Positions 27,291 through 37,238 of a stretch of DNA of 64,000 bases are shown piece by piece; the first letter of the stretch is position 1, and every line of letters begins with the position of its first letter. Where the stretch lies: the NCBI GenBank assembly GCA_032139905.1, contig JAQJDB010000006.1:62001-126000 (forward strand), given 5' to 3'. The notes under the pieces were generated by a model. It saw nothing but the letters and a program-made list of their open reading frames with translations. It was not told where the DNA came from and ran no database searches. Source of the stretch: Nitrospira sp. MA-1 (GTDB taxonomy: Bacteria > Nitrospirota > Nitrospiria > Nitrospirales > UBA8639). A program made the translations under genes and the position numbers.

Positions 27291-28310
27291 ATGAGTGTGG
27301 ATTATGAGCGTGTGATCAATGACTCCATTTGCCAAGGTGAATGGGATGTCGTCTATGAAGAGGCACGACGGTGGTCGGAGCAAGCTGAGTGCGGGCCCTT
27401 GCCGTTTTTTGCGTTGAATGTCGTCTGCATGTTGCGAGGGGATTTTGCCGAAGCGTGGCAGGTCTATCCTCGGGCTTTTGGAGAAGAGACCGATGTGCAA
27501 ATACTTAAAGAGTGGATTGCGCGCTTACTGAGGGATCGATCCGATAATCCAAATTTCTTGTTATTTGAAGGCGTGTTTCATACGCAGTGCGGCCGACTGG
27601 AAGACGCGGTGGTCAGGTATGAACAAGTCGGAGCTTTGGCTCCACATTCTCCTTATCCATACTTTTTCCTGGCGCAGATTTATCAGGTCAAAGACCGCAT
27701 CGACCAAGCTGTCAAAGCTTATCGCGAAGCGATAAAGCGAGACCCTTCCTATGTGGCAGCTCGCCTAAAGCTTGGAGTGGCCTATCAGGACCAGGGGCAG
27801 TTGGAAATGGCTATTCCCCAATACCGGGAAGTTTTGAAACTCCGTCCTGATGAACCATTTGGGCATACCAATCTTGCATGTGCTCTAGCCGAACAAGGAA
27901 AGTTGGAGTTGGCAATTGAAGAATATAAAAAAGCATTGAAGATTATTCCCAATGATGCTGAGGTTCATTTCGCCTTGGGAGGTTTGTATGAAAACAGGGG
28001 ACGATTGGATTTAGCCAAACGACAGTATGAAGAAGCTCTTCGGCTGGAACCGAATTTTGCTCCAGCTGCGACGGCGATCGGCTGGTTTTTATATGATAAG
28101 GGGCAAGACAATTTTGCGATGGATTATTTCAGCCGCGCGCTCAAAGCGAATCCTAATGATGCGCAAGCCACTTTTGGCGTCGGCCGGATCTATGATGAAA
28201 AAAACAAGCCGGAACTGGCGGTGCAGCATTATCAACGGGCACTCTCTTTAGAGAAGGATCCAGACCGGAAAATGCGCATTCTCAATTTTATGGATAAACT
28301 GCTTGGATAG
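27291..28310 (+). CDS. Tetratricopeptide repeat protein
   Basis: This 339-residue protein has no signal peptide and is therefore probably cytoplasmic. From about residue 95 onward it consists of consecutive 34-residue TPR units (for example PYPYFFLAQIYQVKDRIDQ, YVAARLKLGVAYQDQGQLE, AEVHFALGGLYENRGRLDL), seven or so in total. TPR solenoids bind peptides of partner proteins. AAAGGA lies 8 bases before the ATG at 27291. It follows the ThyX-like gene by 37 bases and may share its transcript; partner unknown. Confidence 0.82.
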   Translation: MSVDYERVINDSICQGEWDVVYEEARRWSEQAECGPLPFFALNVVCMLRGDFAEAWQVYPRAFGEETDVQILKEWIARLLRDRSDNPNFLLFEGVFHTQCGRLEDAVVRYEQVGALAPHSPYPYFFLAQIYQVKDRIDQAVKAYREAIKRDPSYVAARLKLGVAYQDQGQLEMAIPQYREVLKLRPDEPFGHTNLACALAEQGKLELAIEEYKKALKIIPNDAEVHFALGGLYENRGRLDLAKRQYEEALRLEPNFAPAATAIGWFLYDKGQDNFAMDYFSRALKANPNDAQATFGVGRIYDEKNKPELAVQHYQRALSLEKDPDRKMRILNFMDKLLG

Positions 28311-28365
28311 GGCAGATTACCGCAATAGCTAATCGGTAGAGGACATTCTGGTTGGTAGGGAGAGT

Positions 28366-28644
28366 TTACTCTTGCCTAAAGAACTGTTGAATGGCCGACA
28401 TTTGAGGGATGAGATCTCCTGTGCTCTGTACTTCCTTTCGTATCTGTTCTTGTAAGTAGGAAGAGTACCCCACCTTGTTGACGAAAATTGGAAAAAATTG
28501 GTCAGGCGTGAGCGCGATATGCGTTCGTAATTCCTCAACAATGTCATCACTGATGGGGATAAAAGTACTGCCAATATGGAGAATAACTCTATAGTAATTC
28601 CCATCCCCACGTTGTTCCAATCTCAACCCTGTTTGTGTCCCCAA
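28366..28644 (-). CDS. Small hypothetical protein
   Basis: A 92-residue frame opened by a TTG at 28644 with a GGTGGGAG stretch 7 bases upstream on the minus strand. It is beta-rich at the N-terminus (LRLEQRGDGNYYRVILHIGSTFIPIS) and helical toward the end (SYLQEQIRKEVQS). No family recognised. It is convergent with the TPR gene and divergent from serC. Confidence 0.45.
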   Translation of the reverse strand: MGTQTGLRLEQRGDGNYYRVILHIGSTFIPISDDIVEELRTHIALTPDQFFPIFVNKVGYSSYLQEQIRKEVQSTGDLIPQMSAIQQFFRQE

Positions 28645-28843
28645 GTTATTCTCCCACCTTCTTCATCTCTATGAAAGCGCTCTCTATTCGCGGGTCATTG
28701 TAGGGTATCCAAAATTGGAATAACAAGGTTCCGTACTCTTCTTGACTGGTCTGGGACCCTGTGCTAGCGTACTCCCTTTTTCACGCTGGTGAGGCCAGTG
28801 GTTTTTCCTGGGGCCAGTTTAAGTATGGAGGATGAGTCCGATA

Positions 28844-29926
28844 ATGTCGCGGTTATATAATTTTAGTGCGGGGCCGGCGATCCTGCCGGAAGAGGTGCTG
28901 AAACAGGCTCAGGCCGAATTGCCGGATTGGCACGGTTCCGGTGCATCAATCATGGAAATGAGCCACCGTGGGAAAGAGTTTGTCTCGGTGGCCGCAGAAG
29001 CCGAGCAAGATGTCCGTGATTTATTAGGAGTACCCGCTAATTACAAAGTGCTCTTTTTGCAAGGCGGGGCATCAACTCAATTTGCAACTATTCCCATGAA
29101 TATCTTACGTGGGAAAAGTAAGGCTGATTACATTCTGACTGGTGCGTGGGGCAAAAAAGCCGTAAGTGATGCTAAAAAATATTGTGCAGTAAATGTTGCG
29201 GCATCTTCCGAAGGCGATAATTTTACCAGTATTCCGCCGTTTGAACGTTGGGCATTAAGTCAGGATGCTGCCTATGTGCATTACACGCCAAATGAAACGA
29301 TCGGTGGGGTGGAATTCCACTGGGTGCCAGATACCGGCGCGGTACCGTTAGTTGCCGATTTTTCATCAACTATTTTATCGCGTGCCATTGATGTCAGTCG
29401 GTTTGGAATCATCTATGCTGGCGCACAAAAAAATATCGGCCCCGCTGGTTTAACCTTAGTGATTGTGCGGGACGATCTCATCGGAGATGTGTTGCCGATT
29501 ACTCCAAGCGTGTACGATTATGCCAAGCAAGCCGAAGCGGATTCTATGTTGAATACACCTCCAACCTATGCGGTGTATATTGCCGGTTTGGTATTTAAGT
29601 GGTTAAAAAAGCAAGGTGGCCTCTCGGCGATGGGTGCCATCAATCAGCGGAAGGCCGGTAAACTTTATGCGGCAATTGATGGGTCAAAATTTTACCGCAA
29701 TCCGGTAGAAAAATCTTCTCGTTCCTGGATGAACGTCCCATTCATTTTGGCCAATCCTGATTTAGATAAAGCGTTTATTACAGAGGCGAAAGAGGCAGGA
29801 TTAACCACACTCGAAGGTCATCGCTCGGTTGGTGGAATGCGCGCCAGTATTTATAACGCGATGCCTGAAGCCGGAGTTGATGCGTTAATTGATTTTATGG
29901 CCGATTTTGAGAAACGCAAAGCCTAA
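28844..29926 (+). CDS. serC: Phosphoserine aminotransferase
   Basis: SerC converts 3-phosphohydroxypyruvate and glutamate to phosphoserine, the second step of serine synthesis, and also acts in pyridoxal phosphate synthesis in some bacteria. The 360-residue product has the class V aminotransferase pattern: [18 protein letters not shown] at the start, [17 protein letters not shown] for phosphate binding, and [14 protein letters not shown] with the PLP lysine near residue 194. [17 protein letters not shown] closes the active site. I chose the ATG at 28844 because the family begins at MSR; GGAGG lies 12 bases upstream. serA follows about 200 bases later. The codon use is more AT-rich than in several neighbours. 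Confidence 0.95.
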   Translation: MSRLYNFSAGPAILPEEVLKQAQAELPDWHGSGASIMEMSHRGKEFVSVAAEAEQDVRDLLGVPANYKVLFLQGGASTQFATIPMNILRGKSKADYILTGAWGKKAVSDAKKYCAVNVAASSEGDNFTSIPPFERWALSQDAAYVHYTPNETIGGVEFHWVPDTGAVPLVADFSSTILSRAIDVSRFGIIYAGAQKNIGPAGLTLVIVRDDLIGDVLPITPSVYDYAKQAEADSMLNTPPTYAVYIAGLVFKWLKKQGGLSAMGAINQRKAGKLYAAIDGSKFYRNPVEKSSRSWMNVPFILANPDLDKAFITEAKEAGLTTLEGHRSVGGMRASIYNAMPEAGVDALIDFMADFEKRKA

Positions 29927-30130
29927 CGTCTCTCCGGAATCCCGGTTACGAATGACTTCCCAGTATGATGCCGATATGTATTGTGAATACACTATCAGTG
30001 TTCGTGGGGTTGAATGAAAAGTAGGTGAGTCTCTCTGGGTGTATGTGAATGAGATGCCCCATTAACGGGCAAGACTCCTCGATGTTGCTTTGTGCGAATT
30101 TAAGTGGGGCCTCCCCTATTTGGAGATACT

Positions 30131-31714
30131 ATGAATATTTTAGTGAGTGACAGCCTTTCCCCTAAAGGAGTTGAAGTCTTAGAGCGGGCCGGATTTTCTG
30201 TGGATGTGAAAACCAAGCTCACGAAAGAGGAATTACTTCAAGAAATACCAAAATATGAAGGTTTAGTTGTTCGGTCTGCAACCAAAGTCACTAAAGACGT
30301 GATCGAAGCAGGAACTCGTCTTCGTATTGTGGGACGTGCTGGAACCGGTTTGGATAATGTCGACAGTGAAGCGGCAACCCGGCGTGGCATTGTGGTCATG
30401 AATACCCCGGGCGGCAATACAATTACCACTGCGGAACACACGATGTCGATGATTGCTTCGATGAGTCGAAAAATTCCGCAGGCGACCATGTCCATGAAGG
30501 CAGGTAAATGGGAAAAAGCACGGTTTATGGGAGCAGAACTCTATAATAAGACCTTGGGATTGGTAGGATTAGGCCAGATTGGGTCGTACGTTGCAAAATT
30601 GGCTCAGGGGTGGTCCATGAATGTGATTGGCTATGATCCTTACTTGGCCGTTGATCGAGCAAAGCAGATGGGAATTGAAGTGGTGGAATTAAATGAATTG
30701 TTTCATCGTTCTGATGTGATATCGGTTCATACGCCTTTGACCAATGAAACGAGAGGGCTCATCAACACCGAGACAATAGGGAAGATGAAAGATGGCGTCA
30801 TGATCGTGAATTGTGCCAGAGGCGGAATCATTAATGAACAGGATTTATGTGATGCGCTGAAATCTCAAAAAGTTGCAGCGGCGGCTTTTGATGTGTTTGA
30901 AACTGAGCCAGTGGATCCCAAGCATCCCCTTATGTCTCTTGATAACTTTACCTGCACCCCTCATATCGGCGCTTCTACTGAAGAAGCTCAAGAGAATGTG
31001 GCGATTGGTATTGCTGAACAATTCGTTGATTATTTCAAGCGAGGCATTGCCAGAGGGGCTGTGAATGTTCCTTCTGTGGCACCAGAAGTACTTCCCCAAC
31101 TGCAGCCTTATTTGGTTTTGGCCGAGCGTATGGGGCGATTTCAGGCCCAATTATTAGATGGAGGGATTAAATCCGTCACCATTGAGTATTTTGGTGAAGT
31201 GGCTCAACTTACCGTGGCACCCGTGACCGTCGCGGTGTTAAAGGGTCTGCTCTCTCCTATTTTGGAAGATGTCATTAATTACGTGAATGCTCCTATCGTG
31301 GCAAAAGAACGTGGTATTGAAGTTAAGGAAGTGAAGAGTAGTGATGCCGGAGACTTTTCCAGTCTAATTCGGATCAAGGTCGAAGCTGGTCCTCGTACGT
31401 ATTCCCTTGGTGGAACGCTCTTTCATCGTCAAGAGCCACGTTTTGTCGAAATAAACCAATTTCAGGTGGAAGTAGTCTCGGAAGGCCAAATGATTTTGAT
31501 CGATAACGTGGATCGCCCTGGGGTGATTGGCATGGTTGGTCAGATTTTAGGGCAGCATGATGTCAATATTGCCAGGATGCAATGCGCGAGGGTCGAGCGT
31601 GGTGCATCGGCATTGCTAATTATTGGTCTGGATGCCCCACTCGCTTCCGCCGTGTTGGATCTTCTCAAGAAAGAGAAAGATATTCTGTCCGTTCGCATGG
31701 TTGATCTAAGCTAG
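30131..31714 (+). CDS. serA: D-3-phosphoglycerate dehydrogenase
   Basis: SerA oxidises 3-phosphoglycerate with NAD, the first step of serine synthesis, making it the natural partner of serC upstream. The 527-residue form has a substrate/NAD core (GLVVRSATKV, GRAGTGLDNVD, LGLVGLGQIGSYVAKLAQG, NCARGGIINE, TPHIGASTEEAQENVA with the catalytic histidine). It also has an intervening domain around 320-450 and a C-terminal ACT domain (VDRPGVIGMVGQILG), which in other bacteria binds serine for feedback inhibition. GGAG lies 8 bases before the ATG at 30131. Confidence 0.96.
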   Translation: MNILVSDSLSPKGVEVLERAGFSVDVKTKLTKEELLQEIPKYEGLVVRSATKVTKDVIEAGTRLRIVGRAGTGLDNVDSEAATRRGIVVMNTPGGNTITTAEHTMSMIASMSRKIPQATMSMKAGKWEKARFMGAELYNKTLGLVGLGQIGSYVAKLAQGWSMNVIGYDPYLAVDRAKQMGIEVVELNELFHRSDVISVHTPLTNETRGLINTETIGKMKDGVMIVNCARGGIINEQDLCDALKSQKVAAAAFDVFETEPVDPKHPLMSLDNFTCTPHIGASTEEAQENVAIGIAEQFVDYFKRGIARGAVNVPSVAPEVLPQLQPYLVLAERMGRFQAQLLDGGIKSVTIEYFGEVAQLTVAPVTVAVLKGLLSPILEDVINYVNAPIVAKERGIEVKEVKSSDAGDFSSLIRIKVEAGPRTYSLGGTLFHRQEPRFVEINQFQVEVVSEGQMILIDNVDRPGVIGMVGQILGQHDVNIARMQCARVERGASALLIIGLDAPLASAVLDLLKKEKDILSVRMVDLS

Positions 31715-31785
31715 CTAGACGGTTTCTTTCTGCAGACTATCTTGGCCAAACATTTCGAGTTGGCGGGTTCTCTTCCATACGCCTC

Positions 31786-33111
31786 ATGAAACCACTCCGT
31801 TCGCTTATCCCCATTGGCACAGCCACCTTACTTCCTCATACAGCGCAAAGCATTCGGAGGTTGGAGGATCAATTATTAGCCCAATGTTCGACCTGGGGCT
31901 ATCAGGAAATCATTCTTCCTACCTTTGAGTATCTTGATGTCCTAGCCGTGGGCCTGGCTCCTGAAATCTTAGAGAAATGCTATAAATTTGCTGATTGGGC
32001 ATCAGGAAGAATTCTGGTCTTGCGACCTGATGCCACGGCTCAGATTGCCAGGATGGTGGCCATGGGCCTTGGAGGAGAAACTCTTCCCTTACGGTTTTCC
32101 TATCGGACCACAGTTTTTCGGTATGAACCCGAACATCGGGGGCGAGACCGCGAAGTATTTCAGGTCGGATTTGAAATGCTTGGCAATGATACTTCTCAAA
32201 GTGATGCCGAGGTTGTGACATTACTGGCTGGGCTTCTGGAAGGGATTGGATTGCCAGAATGGAAGATTTCTCTTGGTCATGTCGGGTTTTTTAAAGCCCT
32301 ATTGGCCCAATCAGGTCTGTCTCTGAATGGGCGAAAGCAGGCAGAAATCGCGGCAGCCCATAAAGACCTCCCTCAGTTGGAAAAGATATTAGAGACTGAA
32401 CGGTTATCCCGTTCTAAGGTAAAGGACATCTTGCAGGTGCCGGAACGGTACGGCCGTGATGAAGTGTTGGAATGGGGAATGCGAATTGCGGGGAAGGATT
32501 CGCAATTGCTTAAACCCCTACAACGTCTGACGCAGGTCTATCGGCAATTGATAGCGAATGGAGTGCAAGATCACATTCTTTTGGATCTTGGTGAGTTTCG
32601 TGGTTTTGACTATTACGATGGTGTGGTCTTTGATGTTTTCACCTCCACGTTCGGCAGTGAAATCGGTGGAGGAGGGCGATACAATCATTTGGTTGGGCGG
32701 TTTGGCCGAGACCTTTCCGCTATTGGATTGGGGTTGGATTTGGACCGCGTGTTTTCCGCCTTGGAGCGCGGAGGAAAAGTGGGCGGCAACGGGTTGCAGC
32801 CTGTGAGAATTTTTACTTCTCCTCATCAAGCTGAGGCATCTTATGCTCTTGCCCAACGATTACGGGGGGCTGGGATTTGTGTGATTGAAGAAATGATAGA
32901 GGGTTCTCCAAAGTCTGCTTTGAGGTGGGTCATCACGGTGGCTCGGCGTCGAGGGTTGCCGTGTGCATTGATTTTTGAAGAAAGGACCTCCACCCCGCAA
33001 TCGGTGCTTTTATTAGAATTCGCCTCCTTTTCTCAAAAACCCCGGCAAACCCGGATGCCAGTTCAAGAACTTCCTCAACGGTTACAAACATTCAGCCATG
33101 ACAATATCTGA
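31786..33111 (+). CDS. hisZ: ATP phosphoribosyltransferase regulatory subunit
   Basis: HisZ is a paralogue of histidyl-tRNA synthetase that lost charging activity and activates the short form of HisG in histidine synthesis. The 441-residue product shows class II synthetase motifs: ILPTFEYLDVLAVGL, ILVLRPDATAQIARM, RFSYRTTVFRYEPEHRGRDRE (motif 2) and SEIGGGGRYNHLVGRFG. There is a reduced C-terminal domain and no clear HisS anticodon-binding domain with LGxxD. HisS would show other conserved blocks, so HisZ is preferred. No hisG lies beside it. Its end overlaps dnaB by 14 bases, suggesting translational coupling. Confidence 0.85.
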   Translation: MKPLRSLIPIGTATLLPHTAQSIRRLEDQLLAQCSTWGYQEIILPTFEYLDVLAVGLAPEILEKCYKFADWASGRILVLRPDATAQIARMVAMGLGGETLPLRFSYRTTVFRYEPEHRGRDREVFQVGFEMLGNDTSQSDAEVVTLLAGLLEGIGLPEWKISLGHVGFFKALLAQSGLSLNGRKQAEIAAAHKDLPQLEKILETERLSRSKVKDILQVPERYGRDEVLEWGMRIAGKDSQLLKPLQRLTQVYRQLIANGVQDHILLDLGEFRGFDYYDGVVFDVFTSTFGSEIGGGGRYNHLVGRFGRDLSAIGLGLDLDRVFSALERGGKVGGNGLQPVRIFTSPHQAEASYALAQRLRGAGICVIEEMIEGSPKSALRWVITVARRRGLPCALIFEERTSTPQSVLLLEFASFSQKPRQTRMPVQELPQRLQTFSHDNI

Positions 33112-34453
33112 AGCACCAGAGGTTCGGGTTCCTCCTCAAAATCTAGAAGCGGAACAATCCGTTCTTGGAGCGATACTTCTTGATAATGCTGCGCTCAATC
33201 GAGCGATGGAAATCTTGTCGGAGGAGGATTTTTATCGAACGGGGAACCGTGTGGTGTATCGCGGCATGGTGGCATTGTCCGAACGAAATCAACCTGTTGA
33301 TCAAATCACCCTGACAGACTATTTACGAGGGACCGGCGAACTCGACCAGATAGGGGGTGCTTCGTATATTGCCGAAATTGTGCAAGTGGTTCCCAGTGCC
33401 GCCAATATTCGGTATCACAGTAATATTGTTCGCGATAAATCCTTGCTTCGTGGCCTCGTACGAACCGCCACCGACGTGGTCATGCGGGGCTATGAAGGGA
33501 CGACGGAGACGAATGAACTTCTGGAGTTTGCTGAACGGGAAATTTTCCGGTTGGCTCAGGGACATTTAGGAGGCACGTTTGCGCCCGTTAGTAGTATCAT
33601 TAAAGACAGTGTTGAGATTGTGGATCGGTTGTATAGCCGAAAAGAGCGGATCACCGGTGTGCCGACTGGGTTTACAGACCTGGATAATTTGCTGGCCGGG
33701 CTTCAACCATCCGATTTAATTATTGTGGCGGGTAGGCCGAGTATGGGGAAGACCAGTTTAGCCTTAGGGATGGTCGAACATGCCTCACTTCACTCCAATG
33801 CTGTGGTCGGCATTTTTAGTTTGGAAATGTCTCGAGCACAACTGGTTTTGCGCATGCTGAGTTCTCAGGCTCGTCTCGATTCTCATGCTCTTCGTACCGG
33901 ACAGTTGACCAAACATGATTGGGTGGCCTTGACTGAGGCGGCCGGACGACTTGAGCAGGCTAAAGTCTTTATTGATGATTCTGGAAATTTGACCGTTCAG
34001 CAAATGCGTGGAAAAGCGCGGCGGCTTAAGGCTGAACATGGATTGAGCCTGTTGATCGTTGATTATTTGCAACTGATGGAAGGGAGAGGAAATGCCGAAT
34101 CCCGGCAGCAGGAAATTTCGGATATCTCCCGGGCCTTAAAAGGACTGGCGAAAGAATTAAATATTCCGGTTATTGCCCTATCCCAGTTGAGTCGGGCAGT
34201 AGAAAACCGGACGGACAAAAGGCCCATGCTTGCCGACCTACGTGAATCGGGAGCAATTGAACAAGATGCGGATGTGGTGATGTTTATTTATCGAGATGAA
34301 GTTTACAATCCTGATTCCGACGATAAGGGCATTGCGGAAATCCTGGTGAGAAAACATCGGAATGGGCCCATTGGAGAAGTGGATCTGCAATTTCATGACC
34401 GGTATGCCAAATTTAATGACTTAACGAGAGTGCGTGAGGCTGGTATAGTATAA
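33098..34453 (+). CDS. dnaB: Replicative DNA helicase
   Basis: A ring-shaped 5'-3' helicase that unwinds DNA at the replication fork and recruits primase. Of 451 residues, 10-115 form the DnaB N-terminal domain (VPPQNLEAEQSVLGAILLD). The RecA-like core carries Walker A GRPSMGKTS near residue 212, the H2 and H3 regions, Walker B LLIVDYLQLM, and ALSQLSRAVENR with LRESGAIEQDADVVMFIYR near the end. No intein is present. It overlaps the 3' end of hisZ by 14 bases. Confidence 0.96.
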   Translation: MTISEAPEVRVPPQNLEAEQSVLGAILLDNAALNRAMEILSEEDFYRTGNRVVYRGMVALSERNQPVDQITLTDYLRGTGELDQIGGASYIAEIVQVVPSAANIRYHSNIVRDKSLLRGLVRTATDVVMRGYEGTTETNELLEFAEREIFRLAQGHLGGTFAPVSSIIKDSVEIVDRLYSRKERITGVPTGFTDLDNLLAGLQPSDLIIVAGRPSMGKTSLALGMVEHASLHSNAVVGIFSLEMSRAQLVLRMLSSQARLDSHALRTGQLTKHDWVALTEAAGRLEQAKVFIDDSGNLTVQQMRGKARRLKAEHGLSLLIVDYLQLMEGRGNAESRQQEISDISRALKGLAKELNIPVIALSQLSRAVENRTDKRPMLADLRESGAIEQDADVVMFIYRDEVYNPDSDDKGIAEILVRKHRNGPIGEVDLQFHDRYAKFNDLTRVREAGIV

Positions 34454-34474
34454 CGAGTTGTTGAGGTAGGGTTT

Positions 34475-36280
34475 ATGAAATCTACAAGAGTGCTAGCTAT
34501 GAAGGTTCGTGCTGGGCAGACATTTCCAATGTGGTTGGGTCGTCTGAGGTCTCTCTTGTGGGGAATTCCGCTGTTGGTGGTATCTTGCGGGACAGCTCCC
34601 TCTCCCACGCTGAATGGACAAGAAGTGTCCATGGTAAGTCGAGAAACTTCTCACCCCCAGGCCTACTATCACTTCCTTCGTGGTTCCCTTGCCGAGTTGA
34701 ATAATGATGCCACTACGGCAGTAGAGGAATATCAGGCCGGTTTGGCTTTTGACACAGATTCGAACTTCTTGAAATTTCGTCTTGCCAAACTGCATTTCTC
34801 CATGTCGCATCTGACGGAAGCCTTGGGTTTAGCGAGACAAATTCCTGTGTCGGAGGTTTCTCAGGCGGCGATGTTTTTCGATTTGGCAAAAATCTTTGCT
34901 GGTGGAGGGGATACTGAACGGGCCTTGGAGGTTCTCACTGAAGGGGAACGACACTTTCCACAGGATGAACGGATATATATTTCTCATGGCACCCTTCTGT
35001 TAAATATGAAAGAGCTTCAAAAGGCTGAAGAGGTTTTCCATGAATTATTAGTTCATGTGCCTGGCTCAGCGGAAGCGCATTATTTTTTGGGCGTGATTGC
35101 TCTCGAGGCTAAAACGAAGCAGGAAGCCAAGGCCCATTTTCAGGAAGCCATTGCTCTTCATGCCACCTTTGAACGGGCGTATCTGAAGTTAGTGGCAATT
35201 TCCGAAGAAGAAAAGGACCCTCAGGAGGGTATTGCACTTTTAGAGCGCTATTTGATTGAAGTGAATCCGCATCATCGGGAATTCCGGTTGCGGGTCATCC
35301 GTTTATATATTGGCCAGCAAAAAACGGACAAAGCATTGAATCATTTGGACTATTTTCTCCAAGAAAATCCAGATGATTTGCATGCGCAAATTCTTAAGGC
35401 TCAAATCTATGGTGAATTAGGCAATTTTCCTGCTGCAATCGAGGAGTTAAATGCCATCTTGCGGGTGAGACCAAACGAATTGCGAGTTCGTGATTTCCTG
35501 GGATTGTTATATGAGGAAATGAAGGACTATGACCGCGCGATTCAAGCGTATCGAACTAATGTTCAAATGGATTCCACATTTTTCGATAGTATTCTGCATT
35601 TAGGCTTTGTGTCCTATCGGTTAAAACGCAACCAAGAGGCGCTTTCATATTTGGATCAGGCCGTTAATCTCAATCCTAAAAGGCCAGAACCGTATTTATT
35701 ATTGGGGTTGACCCATTTTCAGATGGAAGATTATCACAAGGCCAGGGCCAGATTGGAGGAGGGCATTCACCAGGACCCCTCAAATGCCGAGCTCCATTTT
35801 AATTTAGGGACAGCCTATGACAAATTAGACCTTTTCGATAAAGTGGTTCGTGAAATGGAGCAGACTCTTGAGTTGGATCCGGAACATGCGGATGCCTTGA
35901 ATTATTTGGGTTATAGCTATGCCGATCGTGGCATCAATGGGGAGCAGGCCTTGGCTCTTACGCAACGTGCTGTCGCGTTAAAACCCCATAACGGGTATTA
36001 CGTGGATAGTCTAGCTTGGGCGCTTTACAAACTTGGACGCATTGAAGAAGCGCTGGAAACGATTCAGCGTGCGGTCTCTTTAGTGTCCGATGATCCAGTG
36101 ATTTATGAACATATGGGGGATATTTTCCTAAGACAAGATGAACGAGATAAGGCACGAGAGGCATGGCTTCATTCACTGCAACTCGATTCAACCAATAAAC
36201 CGCTGGGGAAGCGGTTTCGTGACGCCGGTTTTGGGGAACCGATCCCTACCCTTTCCCACAAGTCTACCTTGACCCCCTAA
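34475..36280 (+). CDS. TPR-repeat lipoprotein
   Basis: This 601-residue protein begins with a basic stretch and the hydrophobic LLWGIPLLVVSCG, whose SC forms a lipobox, so it should be a lipoprotein facing the periplasm. The rest is a long array of TPR units, more than ten by eye (for example AEAHYFLGVIALEAKTKQE, FFDSILHLGFVSYRLKRNQE, ADALNYLGYSYADRG). GAGGTAGGG lies just before the ATG. Similar long TPR lipoproteins take part in envelope or secretion complexes, but no specific partner is indicated. It follows dnaB by 21 bases. Confidence 0.82.
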   Translation: MKSTRVLAMKVRAGQTFPMWLGRLRSLLWGIPLLVVSCGTAPSPTLNGQEVSMVSRETSHPQAYYHFLRGSLAELNNDATTAVEEYQAGLAFDTDSNFLKFRLAKLHFSMSHLTEALGLARQIPVSEVSQAAMFFDLAKIFAGGGDTERALEVLTEGERHFPQDERIYISHGTLLLNMKELQKAEEVFHELLVHVPGSAEAHYFLGVIALEAKTKQEAKAHFQEAIALHATFERAYLKLVAISEEEKDPQEGIALLERYLIEVNPHHREFRLRVIRLYIGQQKTDKALNHLDYFLQENPDDLHAQILKAQIYGELGNFPAAIEELNAILRVRPNELRVRDFLGLLYEEMKDYDRAIQAYRTNVQMDSTFFDSILHLGFVSYRLKRNQEALSYLDQAVNLNPKRPEPYLLLGLTHFQMEDYHKARARLEEGIHQDPSNAELHFNLGTAYDKLDLFDKVVREMEQTLELDPEHADALNYLGYSYADRGINGEQALALTQRAVALKPHNGYYVDSLAWALYKLGRIEEALETIQRAVSLVSDDPVIYEHMGDIFLRQDERDKAREAWLHSLQLDSTNKPLGKRFRDAGFGEPIPTLSHKSTLTP

Positions 36281-36679
36281 CTTCTCACCATCCTAAAATT
36301 TGACGTGGGTCAATCAATAATTAAGAGGGGGCTTCAGGTTATTTTAAAGGTCGCTACGTGGCGGTTTTGATGAATTTTTGTTTTAAGTCATTATTCGCGT
36401 CATGTTCTGATTCTTAAAGTTTTGGTTCTTTCTGGCGAATAAATAGTCACGCCTTTTCTTTATTGGCCTTGCGTGACGATTGATACTTCCAACCTTTGTG
36501 TCGCTGATATAGCCATTTTTATGAAATTAGTAGTGTTTGGCGTATATTCTTTGCCGTCTTTAAGGTCGTGTTGATAATCATCAAAGCCCTGGCTACTTGG
36601 AAAATCCAGGTGTACCATCATCCGAGGGTAAGATAAATAACAATCTATTGGAGAATAGTCCTCCATGGAGGTTTCCAGG
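36281..36679. other. Pilin gene upstream region
   Basis: About 400 bases, AT-rich, without a supported gene. I looked for a sigma-54 promoter, common for pilins: TTGGC and TTTGC occur near 36538-36555, but the GG to GC spacing is two bases too long. GGAGG lies just upstream of the pilin ATG. Confidence 0.35.
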
Positions 36680-37126
36680 ATGCTAACTCAACTCAATGAC
36701 CAAAGAGGATTCAGTTTGACTGAGCTGATGATTGTGGTGGCAATTATTGGGATTTTGGCGACCATAGCCATCCCAAATTTTTTGCGTTACCAAGCCAAGG
36801 CCAAGCAAACAGAGGCAAAAAGCAATTTGGTGGCAATCCATACCGCCGAAATTGCCTATTTCGCTGAGAATAATGGGTATATAGATGATTTTAATGCGAT
36901 TGGATTTGCCATGAGTGGGTCTTCGCAACGATATTTTTATAAAATTGGCAATGCCAATCTTGGGACATTACCTCCTGGTTGTACCGACCCGAATTTAGAT
37001 TCTGTAAGTGCATTGGGATTTACTGCAGTTGCAATTGGAAATATTGATGGAGATGCAACCTGCGACGTGTGGACCATTAATGAGGGAAAGGTCATCACGA
37101 ATGTGACAAATGATGTGTCTTCCTAG
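36680..37126 (+). CDS. Type IV pilin-like protein (PilA family)
   Basis: This 148-residue prepilin has a short leader ending in glycine, cleaved before phenylalanine (QRG/FSLTELMIVVAIIGILA), with glutamate at mature position 5. The rest of the N-terminal helix (TIAIPNFLRYQAKAKQTEAKSNL) is classic type IVa. The globular domain has two cysteines (PPGCTDP and ATCDVW) that could form the usual C-terminal disulfide loop. The start at 36680 follows GGAGG by about 9 bases. No pilus assembly genes are adjacent. A major pilin, a minor pilin or a pseudopilin cannot be told apart here. Confidence 0.9.
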   Translation: MLTQLNDQRGFSLTELMIVVAIIGILATIAIPNFLRYQAKAKQTEAKSNLVAIHTAEIAYFAENNGYIDDFNAIGFAMSGSSQRYFYKIGNANLGTLPPGCTDPNLDSVSALGFTAVAIGNIDGDATCDVWTINEGKVITNVTNDVSS

Positions 37127-37238
37127 TTTTTTTGTGTCATGGCGCGATGCATTTAACAGTAACCAATACAAGGAAATTTGATTTCCTAAAACTTTAACTG
37201 AATCGTTTTAAGAAACATGCCTCAAGAGGAGGGCAAAA

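Noticed and set aside
36538-36555. Sigma-54 promoter upstream of the pilin gene
   Set aside because: TTGGC and TTTGC are present but the GG to GC spacing is two bases too long.
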